Source: Lawsonibacter hominis (GTDB lineage: Bacteria; Bacillota; Clostridia; Oscillospirales; Oscillospiraceae). From it: 11,893 nucleotides of DNA. The stretch is from assembly GCF_014287895.1 (NCBI RefSeq), contig NZ_JACOPP010000049.1, positions 1 through 11,893 on the forward strand. Direction: 5' to 3'. The notes under the pieces were generated by a model. The model made no database searches, had not been told where the DNA came from, and worked only from the letters and a program-made list of their open reading frames with translations. A program made the position numbers and the translations under genes. This document shows positions 4,293 through 11,893 of the stretch, piece after piece (the stretch's first letter is position 1; each line of letters opens with the position of its first letter).

Positions 4293-6074
4293 ATGTTCCG
4301 CAGCCTGCATATGAAATTGATGCTCATCATGACGCTGCTGATCGTCGCGCTGATGACGGTCGTGGGCGCCTTTCTGATCAATTCGGTGGTCAATTATTAT
4401 ACCCAGGACTTCCACACGCAGATGGCGGAAGCCTTTGGGGACGCCGGTTTCTGGTCCGACCTGACCACCCCCGCCGACGGGGAGGAGGACGGGGCGGCCA
4501 GCATCGCCCGGATCCTGAGCACCAACAGCACCCTGGGGATCGACAACCGCAGCCGCAAATGCTATGTGCTGGACGGCAGCGACGCCCGCTATCTGGCAGG
4601 CTCGGACCAGCCGGAAAATGTCCGCACACCGGAGCTCTCCCGCAACCTGAGCCGCGCGCTCAATGGAGAGATCGGGGACGACAACGATCCGGCCGCCGCC
4701 TATATGGACGTGGCGGTGCCGCTGGAACGCGGGGGGGCCGGCTATATCATCTATGTGCGGGATGACCGCACGACCGTGCAGGCCCTGAACAGCGAGCTGA
4801 TTACCCTGATCGTGGAGGCGCTGGTCTTCGGGCTGGTGATCTCCGTGCTGCTCTCGTTCCTGCTGTCCAAGACGCTGATCACCCCCATCGAGCGGCTGAC
4901 CGAAGGCGCCGAGCGGGTGGCGGACGGAGACTTTTCCCATAAAATCGAGGTGGCCTCCCGGGATGAGATCGGCGTGCTGACCAGGACCTTCAACGACATG
5001 GCCCGTCAGCTCAAGCAGACGCTGGAAGAAGTGGAGAACGAGCGCAATAAGCTGGGCACGCTGTTCCTGCATATGACCGACGGCGTGGTGGCCTTTTCCT
5101 GGGAGGGGGCGGTCATCCAGTCCAATCCTGCCGCCGAACGGCTGCTGGGCCGGGCCATCCCCATCGGCGGGGAGGAGAACTATGATACCCTCTTCGCCCC
5201 CATCGCGCCGCTCCGGGGGGTGCTGGCGGTGGAGCAGCCCGGCTATCTGGACGGGGCCATGGATGTGGACGGCCGCAGCCTGGAGCTGCTGCTGGCGCCC
5301 TTTGACCCGGAGCGGCTGGGCGGCGTGCTGGTGGTCATCCACGACGTGACGGAGCAGCGCAAGACGGAGGAGATGCGCCGGGAGTTTGTGGCCAACGTCT
5401 CACACGAGCTGCGTACCCCGCTGACCAATATCCGCTCTTACGCTGAGACCCTGGCCGACAACGCGGGCGCGCTGCCGCCGGATACCGAAAAGAACTTCCT
5501 GGGGGTCATTCTCAATGAGTCCGACCGCATGACCCATATCGTCCAGGATCTGCTGACGCTTTCCCGCTTTGATTCCGGCCGGACCGAGCTCAAGCTGGCC
5601 CCCTTTGATTTTGAGCGGGCGGTGCGGGATGTGTACAACGCCATCCTGATGGAGGCCCAGCGCCACGGTCACAAGGTGGAGCTGGAGCTGGAGAACGGTC
5701 TGCCCCAGGTGAGCGGAGACCGGGAGCGTATCCTCCAGGTGATGATGAACGTGGTGTCCAACGCCATCAAGTACACGCCGGACGGCGGCAGGATCCGCAT
5801 ATCCGCCGGACGGCTGGGCGCGCGGGTCTGGATGGAAGTGGCCGACAACGGCATCGGGATTCCAAAGGAAGACCGCGGGCGCATTTTCGAGCGCTTCTAC
5901 CGGGTGGACAAGGCGCGTTCCCGGGAGTCCGGCGGCACGGGCCTGGGACTGTCCATTGCCAAGGAGATCGTGGACCGGCATGAGGGCACGCTGGAGCTGG
6001 TAGAGCGTCCGGGGCCCGGCCTGACCGTCCGGCTGACGCTGCTGGTGGAGGGACCGCGCCATGGACATGCTTAA
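4293..6074 (+). CDS. walK: Sensor histidine kinase WalK (YycG)
   Basis: WalK is a membrane kinase that phosphorylates WalR to control wall hydrolase and surface genes. The 593-residue protein has TM1 at about 8-30, an extracellular sensor domain at about 31-167, TM2 at about 169-191, a HAMP linker (ITPIERLTEGAERVADGDF to about 243) and a PAS-like domain at about 250-355. The kinase core follows. The H-box FVANVSHELRTPL carries His371, the N-box NVVSNAIKYTP carries Asn486/Asn490, the G1 box DNGIGIP starts at Asp518, and GGTGLGLSIAKEIV starts at Gly547. This is the full WalK layout, with all catalytic motifs intact. ATG 4293 follows AAAGGAGG at ideal spacing. The 3' end overlaps yycH by 14 bp, so translation is probably coupled. 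The 329-nt upstream gap with repeats and hairpins is unusual for walRK and could lower walK expression relative to walR. Confidence 0.95.
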   Translation: MFRSLHMKLMLIMTLLIVALMTVVGAFLINSVVNYYTQDFHTQMAEAFGDAGFWSDLTTPADGEEDGAASIARILSTNSTLGIDNRSRKCYVLDGSDARYLAGSDQPENVRTPELSRNLSRALNGEIGDDNDPAAAYMDVAVPLERGGAGYIIYVRDDRTTVQALNSELITLIVEALVFGLVISVLLSFLLSKTLITPIERLTEGAERVADGDFSHKIEVASRDEIGVLTRTFNDMARQLKQTLEEVENERNKLGTLFLHMTDGVVAFSWEGAVIQSNPAAERLLGRAIPIGGEENYDTLFAPIAPLRGVLAVEQPGYLDGAMDVDGRSLELLLAPFDPERLGGVLVVIHDVTEQRKTEEMRREFVANVSHELRTPLTNIRSYAETLADNAGALPPDTEKNFLGVILNESDRMTHIVQDLLTLSRFDSGRTELKLAPFDFERAVRDVYNAILMEAQRHGHKVELELENGLPQVSGDRERILQVMMNVVSNAIKYTPDGGRIRISAGRLGARVWMEVADNGIGIPKEDRGRIFERFYRVDKARSRESGGTGLGLSIAKEIVDRHEGTLELVERPGPGLTVRLTLLVEGPRHGHA

Positions 6075-7416
6075 GCGGGTGCGCCGGCGCCGGCGCCGGG
6101 TACTGGAGAGCTGCAAGACGCTGCTTATCGTGCTGCTGGCGGTATCGGCCGTGTACCTGGCGGCGCGGGCGCTGGTCTACAGCGGCCTGGCCGACACGGG
6201 GCCCAGCGGCTGGGTGGGGACGCTGCTCTCCCTGCTGCGCGGAGAAGCGCAGCCGCCGGCAGCCACTCCGGAGAACGGGCAGCCCGGCATGGCGGCCCAG
6301 CCGGTGCGCATTGCCATCCACAGCGGCACGGAGCGGTTTGCCGTCCAGTATGACCAGGGTCAGGTGGATGGGATCTATACTTCCGTGGGCGGGTTGCTGG
6401 GGGAAGCGCTGGCCAGCGCCAAGACGCCGCGTCCCATCACGGAGGAGGAGTGGCGGCTTGCCCTCCAGCGCAGCGGGGTGTACTTCGACCTGCTGGGACA
6501 GGTGCCGCTGGACGCCCTGTACGCCTGGATGGGCGGAGATGCGGCCAATCCCGAGCTGACCGGGACGGCCCGCCGCCTGCTGGTGTCCAGTACCGCCGGC
6601 GCCAACGCCGCCCTTTACTATCATAATGAAACAGACGGCCTGTATTATGCCTGTGAGACGAGCGTGGATTACGCGCAGCGCATGGAGGACGTGCTGACGG
6701 GCTACGGCGGAAACAGCGCCACCTTTGCGTTCGAGTTCAGCGCGGACGCGGGCTATGGGGCGCTGGACCCATATGTGCTGATTTTCTCTTCCGCGCCCAA
6801 TCCACGCAGCTACCGCAGCGCTTCTCCGCTGTCGGCCGGCGATGAGAGCACCCTTACCGCGATCCGGAGCGCCCTTTCCTTCCGCAGCAACTCCTCTTAT
6901 CCGATCCAGGGGGGCGGTATCATGGTGCGGGAGGACCGGGAGACCCTCCAGATCATGGAGAACGGAGACGTGATCTATCACGCTTCCGAGCCGGCCGCCT
7001 CCCGCTATGCGGTGGGGGACGGCTCTGCCGGGAACACCGACGTCATCGAGGCGGCCTGGCGGCTGGCGGACGCCACCCTGGGGAGCCTGTGCGGCTCCGC
7101 CCGGCTGTACCTGATGGGGATGGAGGAGACGCAGGCGGGCGTGGAGGTGCGTTTCGGCTACAGCCTGGACGGCGCCGCCGTGCAGCTGTATGAGAAGGGC
7201 TGGTGCGCCCGCTTCCTGATCCGCAGCGGGAAGATCACCGACTATACCCTTCACTTCCGCAGCTACGAGGAGACTGGAGAGCACACCCTGGTGCTCCGGG
7301 AGCGGCAGGCTGCCGCGGCCCTGGCGGCGCTGGGGAGCGGCAGGCGGGAGCTGGTCCTCTGCTACGCGGACGGCGGAGGGGACACTGTGGAGGCCGGCTG
7401 GATCGCCGGGGCGTGA
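6061..7416 (+). CDS. yycH: WalK modulator YycH
   Basis: In Bacillus and Staphylococcus YycH is a membrane-anchored extracytoplasmic protein that works with YycI to modulate WalK activity through transmembrane contacts. The 451-residue product begins with a very basic cytoplasmic stretch (KRVRRRRRR) and one membrane helix at about 19-39. A Pro/Ala-rich linker to about 75 leads into a long extracellular part with no catalytic motif that I recognise. Sequence similarity to the Bacillus protein is not obvious by eye; the call rests on topology, size, and position between walK and yycI. ATG 6061 overlaps the walK end by 14 bp, with GGAGG inside walK. yycI begins 3 nt after its stop, so walK-yycH-yycI forms a tightly packed unit. 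Confidence 0.82.
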   Translation: MDMLKRVRRRRRRVLESCKTLLIVLLAVSAVYLAARALVYSGLADTGPSGWVGTLLSLLRGEAQPPAATPENGQPGMAAQPVRIAIHSGTERFAVQYDQGQVDGIYTSVGGLLGEALASAKTPRPITEEEWRLALQRSGVYFDLLGQVPLDALYAWMGGDAANPELTGTARRLLVSSTAGANAALYYHNETDGLYYACETSVDYAQRMEDVLTGYGGNSATFAFEFSADAGYGALDPYVLIFSSAPNPRSYRSASPLSAGDESTLTAIRSALSFRSNSSYPIQGGGIMVREDRETLQIMENGDVIYHASEPAASRYAVGDGSAGNTDVIEAAWRLADATLGSLCGSARLYLMGMEETQAGVEVRFGYSLDGAAVQLYEKGWCARFLIRSGKITDYTLHFRSYEETGEHTLVLRERQAAAALAALGSGRRELVLCYADGGGDTVEAGWIAGA

Positions 7417-7419
7417 CGT

Positions 7420-8244
7420 ATGGAATGGTCTAAAATTAAAAATATTGTGCTCCTGATCCTGGTGTGCGTGAACGCCTTCCTGCTGGCCCTGGTGCTTCTG
7501 CAGCAGCATAAGACCGCCCAGTTTCAGGAGGAGGCCAGCGCCGGAGCGGTGTCCGCCCTGGCCAACAGCGGCATTGCCTTTCACCTGGAGCGGGTCCCCA
7601 GGGATATGGAGCTGGCGGGTCTGAACTTTACGCAGGACCGTTCGGGAGAACAGGCCGCGGCGGAAGCCTTGCTGGGCCGCGTGACGGAGCAGGCGGAGAG
7701 CACCACGATGCGCACCCTGTATGCCGGAGCAAACGGCAGCGCCGAGTTTTTCATGAGCGGAGAGTTTTCCGTTGCCCTGGACGCGGGCGTGTACCAGGCC
7801 GATCCGGACGAGCTGGAGCGGGCCGGGAGGGACTGCCTGGCGCTGCTGGGGATGGAGGCGGAGTTGGTTTCCCGGGAAACCCGGGAGCAGGAGAGCGTGT
7901 GGACCTATCGCCAGCTTTGGGAGGACGTGCCGGTTTTTTCCTGCCAGGTGGAGCTGACCTGGCGGGACGGCAGCCTGGTCCTGCTGCGGGGGCGGCGCCT
8001 GGCCGGGAGCGCGCTCCCGGCGGATACCGGGGCCCCGCTCACCACGGCGACCGTGCTGGTGCGCTTTTTGGCCGGACTCAACGAGGGAAACTATGTGTGC
8101 AGTAGCATCGATGGGATGCGGGCCGGATATGTCGTTTCCGGCGCGTCCCGGTCCGGGCAGCTCACGCCGGTCTGGCGCGTCGAGACCGATACCGGAGCCT
8201 ACGATGTGGACGGCGTCACCGGAGCGCTGGTCCCGGTGGAGTAA
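7420..8244 (+). CDS. yycI: WalK modulator YycI
   Basis: The family partner of YycH, YycI has a single-span N-terminal anchor and an extracytoplasmic domain, and forms a complex with WalK and YycH in Gram-positive models. The 274-residue protein starts MEWSKIKNIVLLILVCVN. This is the characteristic (D/E)WSK-x-K start of YycI followed directly by the membrane helix (about 8-27). The outer part contains two alpha/beta modules, with motifs such as FSCQVELTWRDGSLVLLRGRRL and a C-terminal VWRVETDTGAYDVDGVTG segment like those of YycI/PepSY-like folds. It begins 3 nt after the yycH stop with a weak Shine-Dalgarno, suggesting coupled translation. It is the last gene before the strong terminator at 8249. 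The walJ and htrA-type genes often found next are absent. Confidence 0.88.
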   Translation: MEWSKIKNIVLLILVCVNAFLLALVLLQQHKTAQFQEEASAGAVSALANSGIAFHLERVPRDMELAGLNFTQDRSGEQAAAEALLGRVTEQAESTTMRTLYAGANGSAEFFMSGEFSVALDAGVYQADPDELERAGRDCLALLGMEAELVSRETREQESVWTYRQLWEDVPVFSCQVELTWRDGSLVLLRGRRLAGSALPADTGAPLTTATVLVRFLAGLNEGNYVCSSIDGMRAGYVVSGASRSGQLTPVWRVETDTGAYDVDGVTGALVPVE

Positions 8245-8248
8245 ACAG

Positions 8249-8285
8249 AAAAAACGTCGTATCCTTCCGGGATACGACGTTTTTT
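8249..8285. terminator. Strong bidirectional terminator after yycI
   Basis: A 16-bp perfect stem runs AAAAAACGTCGTATCC (8249-8264) to GGATACGACGTTTTTT (8270-8285) with a 5-nt loop, starting 5 nt after the yycI stop. A-run and T-run flanks make it competent on both strands. It closes the nudF-wal-yycHI transcription unit. Confidence 0.95.
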
Positions 8286-8384
8286 GACGGGTGGGCAGGG
8301 CTGTAGCGCAGTTTTTGGAAAAAAATGTATGAAAACGTCCTTCTTTCCCGCCCGGGCCGGGCAGGGGTGAAGGAGGGATGCCGA

Positions 8385-8816
8385 ATGGCACAGTATACAC
8401 CCCATTACGGGCTCCACCAGTGGGAGCCGGAGGACAGCTTTTTACGGGAGGACTTCAATCAGGATCTGGCCAGGATCGATACGGCGCTGGCGGAGAAGGC
8501 GGACGCCGCGCTTCTGGAAGGGAAGTGCGGGATCGTGACCGGGACCTATACCGGGGACGATACGCTGGAGCGGGAGATCCAGCTGGGCTTCCGCCCCAGG
8601 GCGGTCCTGCTGCAGGAGCAGACGCAGGCCGCCGCCATCCTCGCCGTGGAGGAAGGTCCCGTGCAGGAAGAGAACAGCGGCAAGGTGATGCTCAAGCTGA
8701 CCGAACACGGATTTCAGGTGAAATACGATACCTACCAGATCCTCGCAAACTCCTACATCTGTAAGCCATACACCAATCGCGCGGGCAAAGTCTACTTCTA
8801 CGCCGCATTTCAGTGA
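8385..8816 (+). CDS. Small protein resembling phage tail-fibre modules
   Basis: The function of this 143-residue protein is unknown. Its N-terminus (YTPHYGLHQWEPEDSFLREDFNQDLARIDTAL) has the pattern often seen at the start of phage tail/fibre proteins of Firmicutes: a Tyr-x-Leu motif, then Asp, then DFN and IDxAL. The rest (VTGTYTGDDTLEREIQLGFRPRAVLL, and a GKVYFYAAF ending) resembles beta-rich fibre-tip domains, where a G-x-Y-x-G turn is followed by I-x-LGF-x-P. There is no signal peptide or membrane helix. ATG 8385 follows AGGAGG with 8-nt spacing; an upstream in-frame ATG at 8325 has no such site and would add an unlikely N-terminus. It stands alone between the wal terminator and the SLH gene with no other phage genes, so it may be a domesticated remnant. 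The homology is judged by eye and should be taken as tentative. Confidence 0.75.
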   Translation: MAQYTPHYGLHQWEPEDSFLREDFNQDLARIDTALAEKADAALLEGKCGIVTGTYTGDDTLEREIQLGFRPRAVLLQEQTQAAAILAVEEGPVQEENSGKVMLKLTEHGFQVKYDTYQILANSYICKPYTNRAGKVYFYAAFQ

Positions 8817-8834
8817 TCCGTCCAGCCGCACGAA

Positions 8835-8868
8835 CAGCACCCCCGGAGCCAACGCTCCGGGGGTGCTG
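8835..8868. terminator. Shared hairpin between convergent genes
   Basis: A 15-bp perfect stem CAGCACCCCCGGAGC/GCTCCGGGGGTGCTG (8835-8849 with 8854-8868) with a 4-nt loop lies between the stop of the tail-fibre-like gene and the stop of the convergent SLH gene. There is no real U-tract on either strand. It probably terminates or 3'-protects both transcripts. The position is right, but the missing U-run lowers certainty. Confidence 0.75.
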
Positions 8869-8900
8869 CTGCTTGTTGGGGATTGCCTGACGCGGAATAC

Positions 8901-11893
8901 TCAGGCGGCGAAGTCCACGGTAATGGTGCCGTCGCCCTTGATGCCGGTGAAGGTCAGGGTGCCGGTGCTCTCGGTGATGCCGGTGGCGGTATCCACATCA
9001 GTGAAGGTAGCAGTACCGGTGCCGGTGATGGAGCCAGTGGAGGCAAGGCCGTCCACGGGGCTCTTGGCGCCTACATAGATCACCTGGCTGGACTTGGTGT
9101 AGTCCACACCGTTGATGGTGACCTTGCCGTCCTTGGCCGCATTGTTGTCCGTAATCTTCAGGGTCACGGCGTACACACGGTCCAGAGTGATGCCGTACTC
9201 CACGCTGGTCTTGTCGTTGTAGGTCACGGTAGCCTTGTCCGTGGAGGGGTTGTACACGACGCTCTCAATGGTGCTGTCCTTCAGGAACTCGCGCACCATC
9301 GTGCCGACCTGACGGGCGGTCAGGCTCTCGGCATAGTGCTGGACCAGCAGCTCGCCGGTGGCGTACTCGGTAACCTTGTTGTAGCCATAGACGGGGGTCT
9401 CAGGATCGGCGCTCTCGTCCTCATCCCACACCCAGGCGGTGACCACGGTACGGACGTCAGCCGCAGTCTCGCTGTTGTAGATGATGATGGCGTTCTTCCG
9501 CTCGTTGAGGATGAAGGAGCCCTTGGGCGCGTCGCCGTCGGAGGCGTCGCTCATGTCGGTGACATCCCAGATGTTGGTCTTGCCGGTAAGGGTGGGATAG
9601 ATGCCGTCGGCGGAGGAGTTAACGAGGGTGCCGTCCACATCCAGGGTGCCGTCGCGCAGCAGGGTGGCCGCCTCGGCGGTACGCTTGCTGCCGATGTTCA
9701 GGGTGTAGGTGCCGTCGGAGTTGACGCCGTACTTGTAGGCGGTCAGGAAGTCGGAAGGATCGTTGAAGTCATCGCCGTAATCTTCCTTGCTGACCTCAAT
9801 GGCCTTGGTGGTGCCGTCCTCGAAGACCACGTTCAGCTCAAGGACCTTGGAGCTGATGGCGTTGGCGCTCAGGACGAACAGCCAGTTGGCGGTGGAGGTG
9901 GTGGGCGCCTCAGCAAACAGGACGACCTCGGCCAGCTTCTTCACATCATAGCCGCCGGCGGCGTTCTTCGCCACCACGGGCCAGATCTGGAGGGCGGTAC
10001 CATTGGCCACATCACCCATGTGATCCCAGCCGATGGCCACGCCGTAGTTGTCGGAATCCTTGTAGTAGAAGGCGATGGTGTTCTTGTCGATGGCATAGGT
10101 CTTCTGGTTGTTGGTGGTCACGTAGCCGTCGCCGGCGTCATACTTGGCACCCAGGGTATCCTGCAGCTTGGTGGCAGGAGCCATGACCACGTCGGTCACA
10201 CCGGCGGTCACGGGGCTGACGGCGGTAATGGCATTGCTGCCGTCGACGGTGTTCTGACGCATGACCTTCTTGATGGTCAGCATATCGTCGTCGCTCAGGG
10301 TGTAGGTGATGACGCTGCCCACGGCGGCGTTGATTGCAGCATAACCCTCATCGACCGTATCATTTACGTCGCGGGTGCCCAGATAGGCCTCCAGGGCCTT
10401 CTTGGCGGCGGTGGTCGCCTTGCCGTTTACATCGAACGCCTTGGCGGAGTTGGTCCAGTTGATATAGTAGGTGCCCTCGGTGCCGTCGGTCTTCAGGATC
10501 TTGACCTGGCCCTTCACGTCCAGGGCGTTCTGAGTCCAGGCGGAGCCGATGACCAGAGCGTAGTTGGTCACAGTCTCCTCAGCGGGACGGACGGCCACCA
10601 CGTACTTGCCGGTGGAATCCAGGATGAAGTCGTACAGGGTGGAGAACTCACGGAAGGAGTTGATGTCGAAATGCTCGATGTCAACGTCCACCAGGGAAGC
10701 GGTGTCCAGGATATAGGACTGCTTGTAGGTCTCACCCTCAACGGTGATGTACAGCTCGTCATCCTTGTCGCGGTCCACGCGGGTCATGGTGCCGGTGACG
10801 ATCTCGGGCACAGAGATGTAGGTGCGCCCACCGTACTGGACGTACAGGATCAGGTCGTCGGTGGTCACGTCTTCGGCAAAGACCACGTCGTCAAAGTCCA
10901 GCTTCACGGTCTTGGTGGAATCCAGAGAGCCGTTCTTATAGGTGGGCGCGGTGAAACCGATGACCTCGTTCTTCTCGCTGTAGCTGGAAACCTTGGACAG
11001 AGTCTCCTTCCGGTACAGGACGTAGTCCACGTCGCCGTCGTTGTTGTTGTCGATGACTTCGACGGAGATGCCGTTCAGGTTGAACTTCTCGCCGGAAGCG
11101 CCCTTTACGTAGTTGTTGATGATCGCCTCAGCGTCGTCCTCGCTCTTGCAGAAGCCATAGTTGACATAGTACTCCGTGTCGGAGGTGGTGGTCAGGCCGG
11201 TGCCCTTCAGGAAGCCCTTCAGGGTGTTCTTGGTGGCGTCGGTGGCCTCGATCACGTTCACGTCGTCCTTCAGGGACACGCCCAGAACCTTGGAGTCGGA
11301 GAGGATGGTGGTCTTCTCGATGTACAGGGTGACGGTCTTGCCCAGGGTCTCAACGCCGGTGGAGACGTTGAAAGCGATCTGGCCGGACTGGGCCACGCCC
11401 TCGCCGGTGGTGGTGTTGGCAGTGGTGGAGGAGTACAGCACCACGTTGTCCAGAGTGGTCTTGCCGGCCTTCAGGGCGGCGTCGGAGTCGGTCTGATCCA
11501 GCTCGGCCCACTCGTTGGCGACCACAACGCCCTCCACCTTGTACACGCCGTACATGGCGCTCAGGATGGTGCGGTGATCGGTGTAGCCGATGGCGTAGCC
11601 GTTCTCATACTTCTGGATCATCTCAACGTCCAGGGCGTTGTAGATCAGCAGAGCGGCGTCGTCGCGGCTCAGGGGGTTCATGATGTTCTTGTTGAAGTTG
11701 CGGAAGATGCCCAGGCTGGAGGCCTTGGCGTTGGTGTTGATGGCCCAGTCGGTGCCCACGAAGCCCTCAATAGCGGGATCGTAGCCGGCGGCCACCAGCA
11801 GCATCTTGGCGGCCTCGGCGCCGGTCACGTTGGCGGCGGGGTCGAAGCGGCCGTCGCCGCGGCCGGCGATGATGCCCAGGGTGAAGCAGTAGT
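8901..11893 (-). CDS. S-layer homology domain surface protein, 5' end missing
   Basis: This large surface protein probably anchors to the wall through N-terminal SLH domains and forms, or associates with, an S-layer. The visible part is 996 residues and runs off the right edge. The first residues form an SLH repeat (LGIIAGRGDGRFDPAANVT, then EAAKMLLVAAGYD), followed by a second, more divergent one (AKASSLGIF, PLSRDDAALLIYNAL). One further SLH repeat and a signal peptide are expected outside the window. The rest is Asp/Thr/Val-rich beta-type sequence, with an EF-hand-like DNNNDGDVD near visible residue 280 that may bind calcium. The C-terminal module is Gly/Thr-rich and ends in TITVDFAA. The GTG at 11828 is internal, because the frame stays open to the edge with SLH motif residues. 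Codon use is strongly restricted (AAG, CTG, GGC, ACC), fitting high expression. Confidence 0.9.
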   Translation of the reverse strand, partial: YCFTLGIIAGRGDGRFDPAANVTGAEAAKMLLVAAGYDPAIEGFVGTDWAINTNAKASSLGIFRNFNKNIMNPLSRDDAALLIYNALDVEMIQKYENGYAIGYTDHRTILSAMYGVYKVEGVVVANEWAELDQTDSDAALKAGKTTLDNVVLYSSTTANTTTGEGVAQSGQIAFNVSTGVETLGKTVTLYIEKTTILSDSKVLGVSLKDDVNVIEATDATKNTLKGFLKGTGLTTTSDTEYYVNYGFCKSEDDAEAIINNYVKGASGEKFNLNGISVEVIDNNNDGDVDYVLYRKETLSKVSSYSEKNEVIGFTAPTYKNGSLDSTKTVKLDFDDVVFAEDVTTDDLILYVQYGGRTYISVPEIVTGTMTRVDRDKDDELYITVEGETYKQSYILDTASLVDVDIEHFDINSFREFSTLYDFILDSTGKYVVAVRPAEETVTNYALVIGSAWTQNALDVKGQVKILKTDGTEGTYYINWTNSAKAFDVNGKATTAAKKALEAYLGTRDVNDTVDEGYAAINAAVGSVITYTLSDDDMLTIKKVMRQNTVDGSNAITAVSPVTAGVTDVVMAPATKLQDTLGAKYDAGDGYVTTNNQKTYAIDKNTIAFYYKDSDNYGVAIGWDHMGDVANGTALQIWPVVAKNAAGGYDVKKLAEVVLFAEAPTTSTANWLFVLSANAISSKVLELNVVFEDGTTKAIEVSKEDYGDDFNDPSDFLTAYKYGVNSDGTYTLNIGSKRTAEAATLLRDGTLDVDGTLVNSSADGIYPTLTGKTNIWDVTDMSDASDGDAPKGSFILNERKNAIIIYNSETAADVRTVVTAWVWDEDESADPETPVYGYNKVTEYATGELLVQHYAESLTARQVGTMVREFLKDSTIESVVYNPSTDKATVTYNDKTSVEYGITLDRVYAVTLKITDNNAAKDGKVTINGVDYTKSSQVIYVGAKSPVDGLASTGSITGTGTATFTDVDTATGITESTGTLTFTGIKGDGTITVDFAA

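Noticed and set aside
4068..5342. 424-codon minus-strand open frame across walK and the hairpin region
   Set aside because: It has the same shadow composition, has no ribosome binding site, and overlaps the conserved sensor kinase coding strand.
8325..8384. Longer N-terminus for the tail-fibre-like gene from ATG 8325
   Set aside because: No ribosome binding site there; AGGAGG is placed correctly for ATG 8385.
5767..8400. 877-codon open frame on the minus strand opposite walK, yycH and yycI
   Set aside because: It is a shadow of GC-rich codon use in the plus-strand genes. The translation is rich in His, Gln, Pro, Arg and Gly with no domain, and the plus strand carries recognisable wal genes with ribosome binding sites.
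11826..11828. GTG at 11828 as the start of the SLH protein
   Set aside because: The frame remains open to the window edge, and the residues before it complete an SLH motif, so the codon is internal.

Overview
The window looks like chromosomal DNA of a GC-rich Firmicute of the gut Clostridia type. An Oscillospiraceae/Flavonifractor-like host is my inference. The evidence is the smpB/ssrA and MecA genes, a complete nudF-walR-walK-yycH-yycI block, strong AGGAGG ribosome binding sites, and a large S-layer-homology (SLH) protein. The window holds nine protein genes, one of them cut by the right edge, and one RNA gene.

Left part (1-2500), all on the minus strand. Reading in the direction of transcription, the order is a MecA-type adaptor, SmpB, a cyclophilin-type prolyl isomerase, then ssrA (tmRNA) with its own hairpin terminator. 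SmpB and tmRNA are the two halves of the trans-translation ribosome-rescue system. MecA belongs to the neighbouring Clp-proteolysis theme. The 380 bases beyond the ssrA terminator are AT-rich, have no convincing gene, and carry a 12-bp-periodic repeat. This could be the flank of an element integrated at ssrA.

Middle part (2640-8285), all on the plus strand. An extended -10 promoter precedes an ADP-ribose pyrophosphatase (nudF). It is followed closely by the WalR response regulator, the WalK sensor kinase and the two membrane-anchored WalK modulators YycH and YycI. The run ends at a strong bidirectional hairpin terminator. This is the essential cell-wall-homeostasis two-component operon. Its most unusual feature is a 329-nt gap between walR and walK. 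In that gap the last 91 bp around the walR stop codon are repeated with one mismatch, 230 bp downstream, and the 139 bp between the copies fold into five successive hairpins.

Right part (8286-11893). A small plus-strand gene encodes an orphan protein that resembles phage tail-fibre modules. It converges, across a shared GC-rich hairpin, on the 3' end of a large minus-strand SLH surface protein whose start lies beyond the window.

The strongest candidate for something undescribed is the walR 3'-end duplication with its hairpin array. The repeat at the ssrA flank and the orphan tail-fibre-like gene are secondary.
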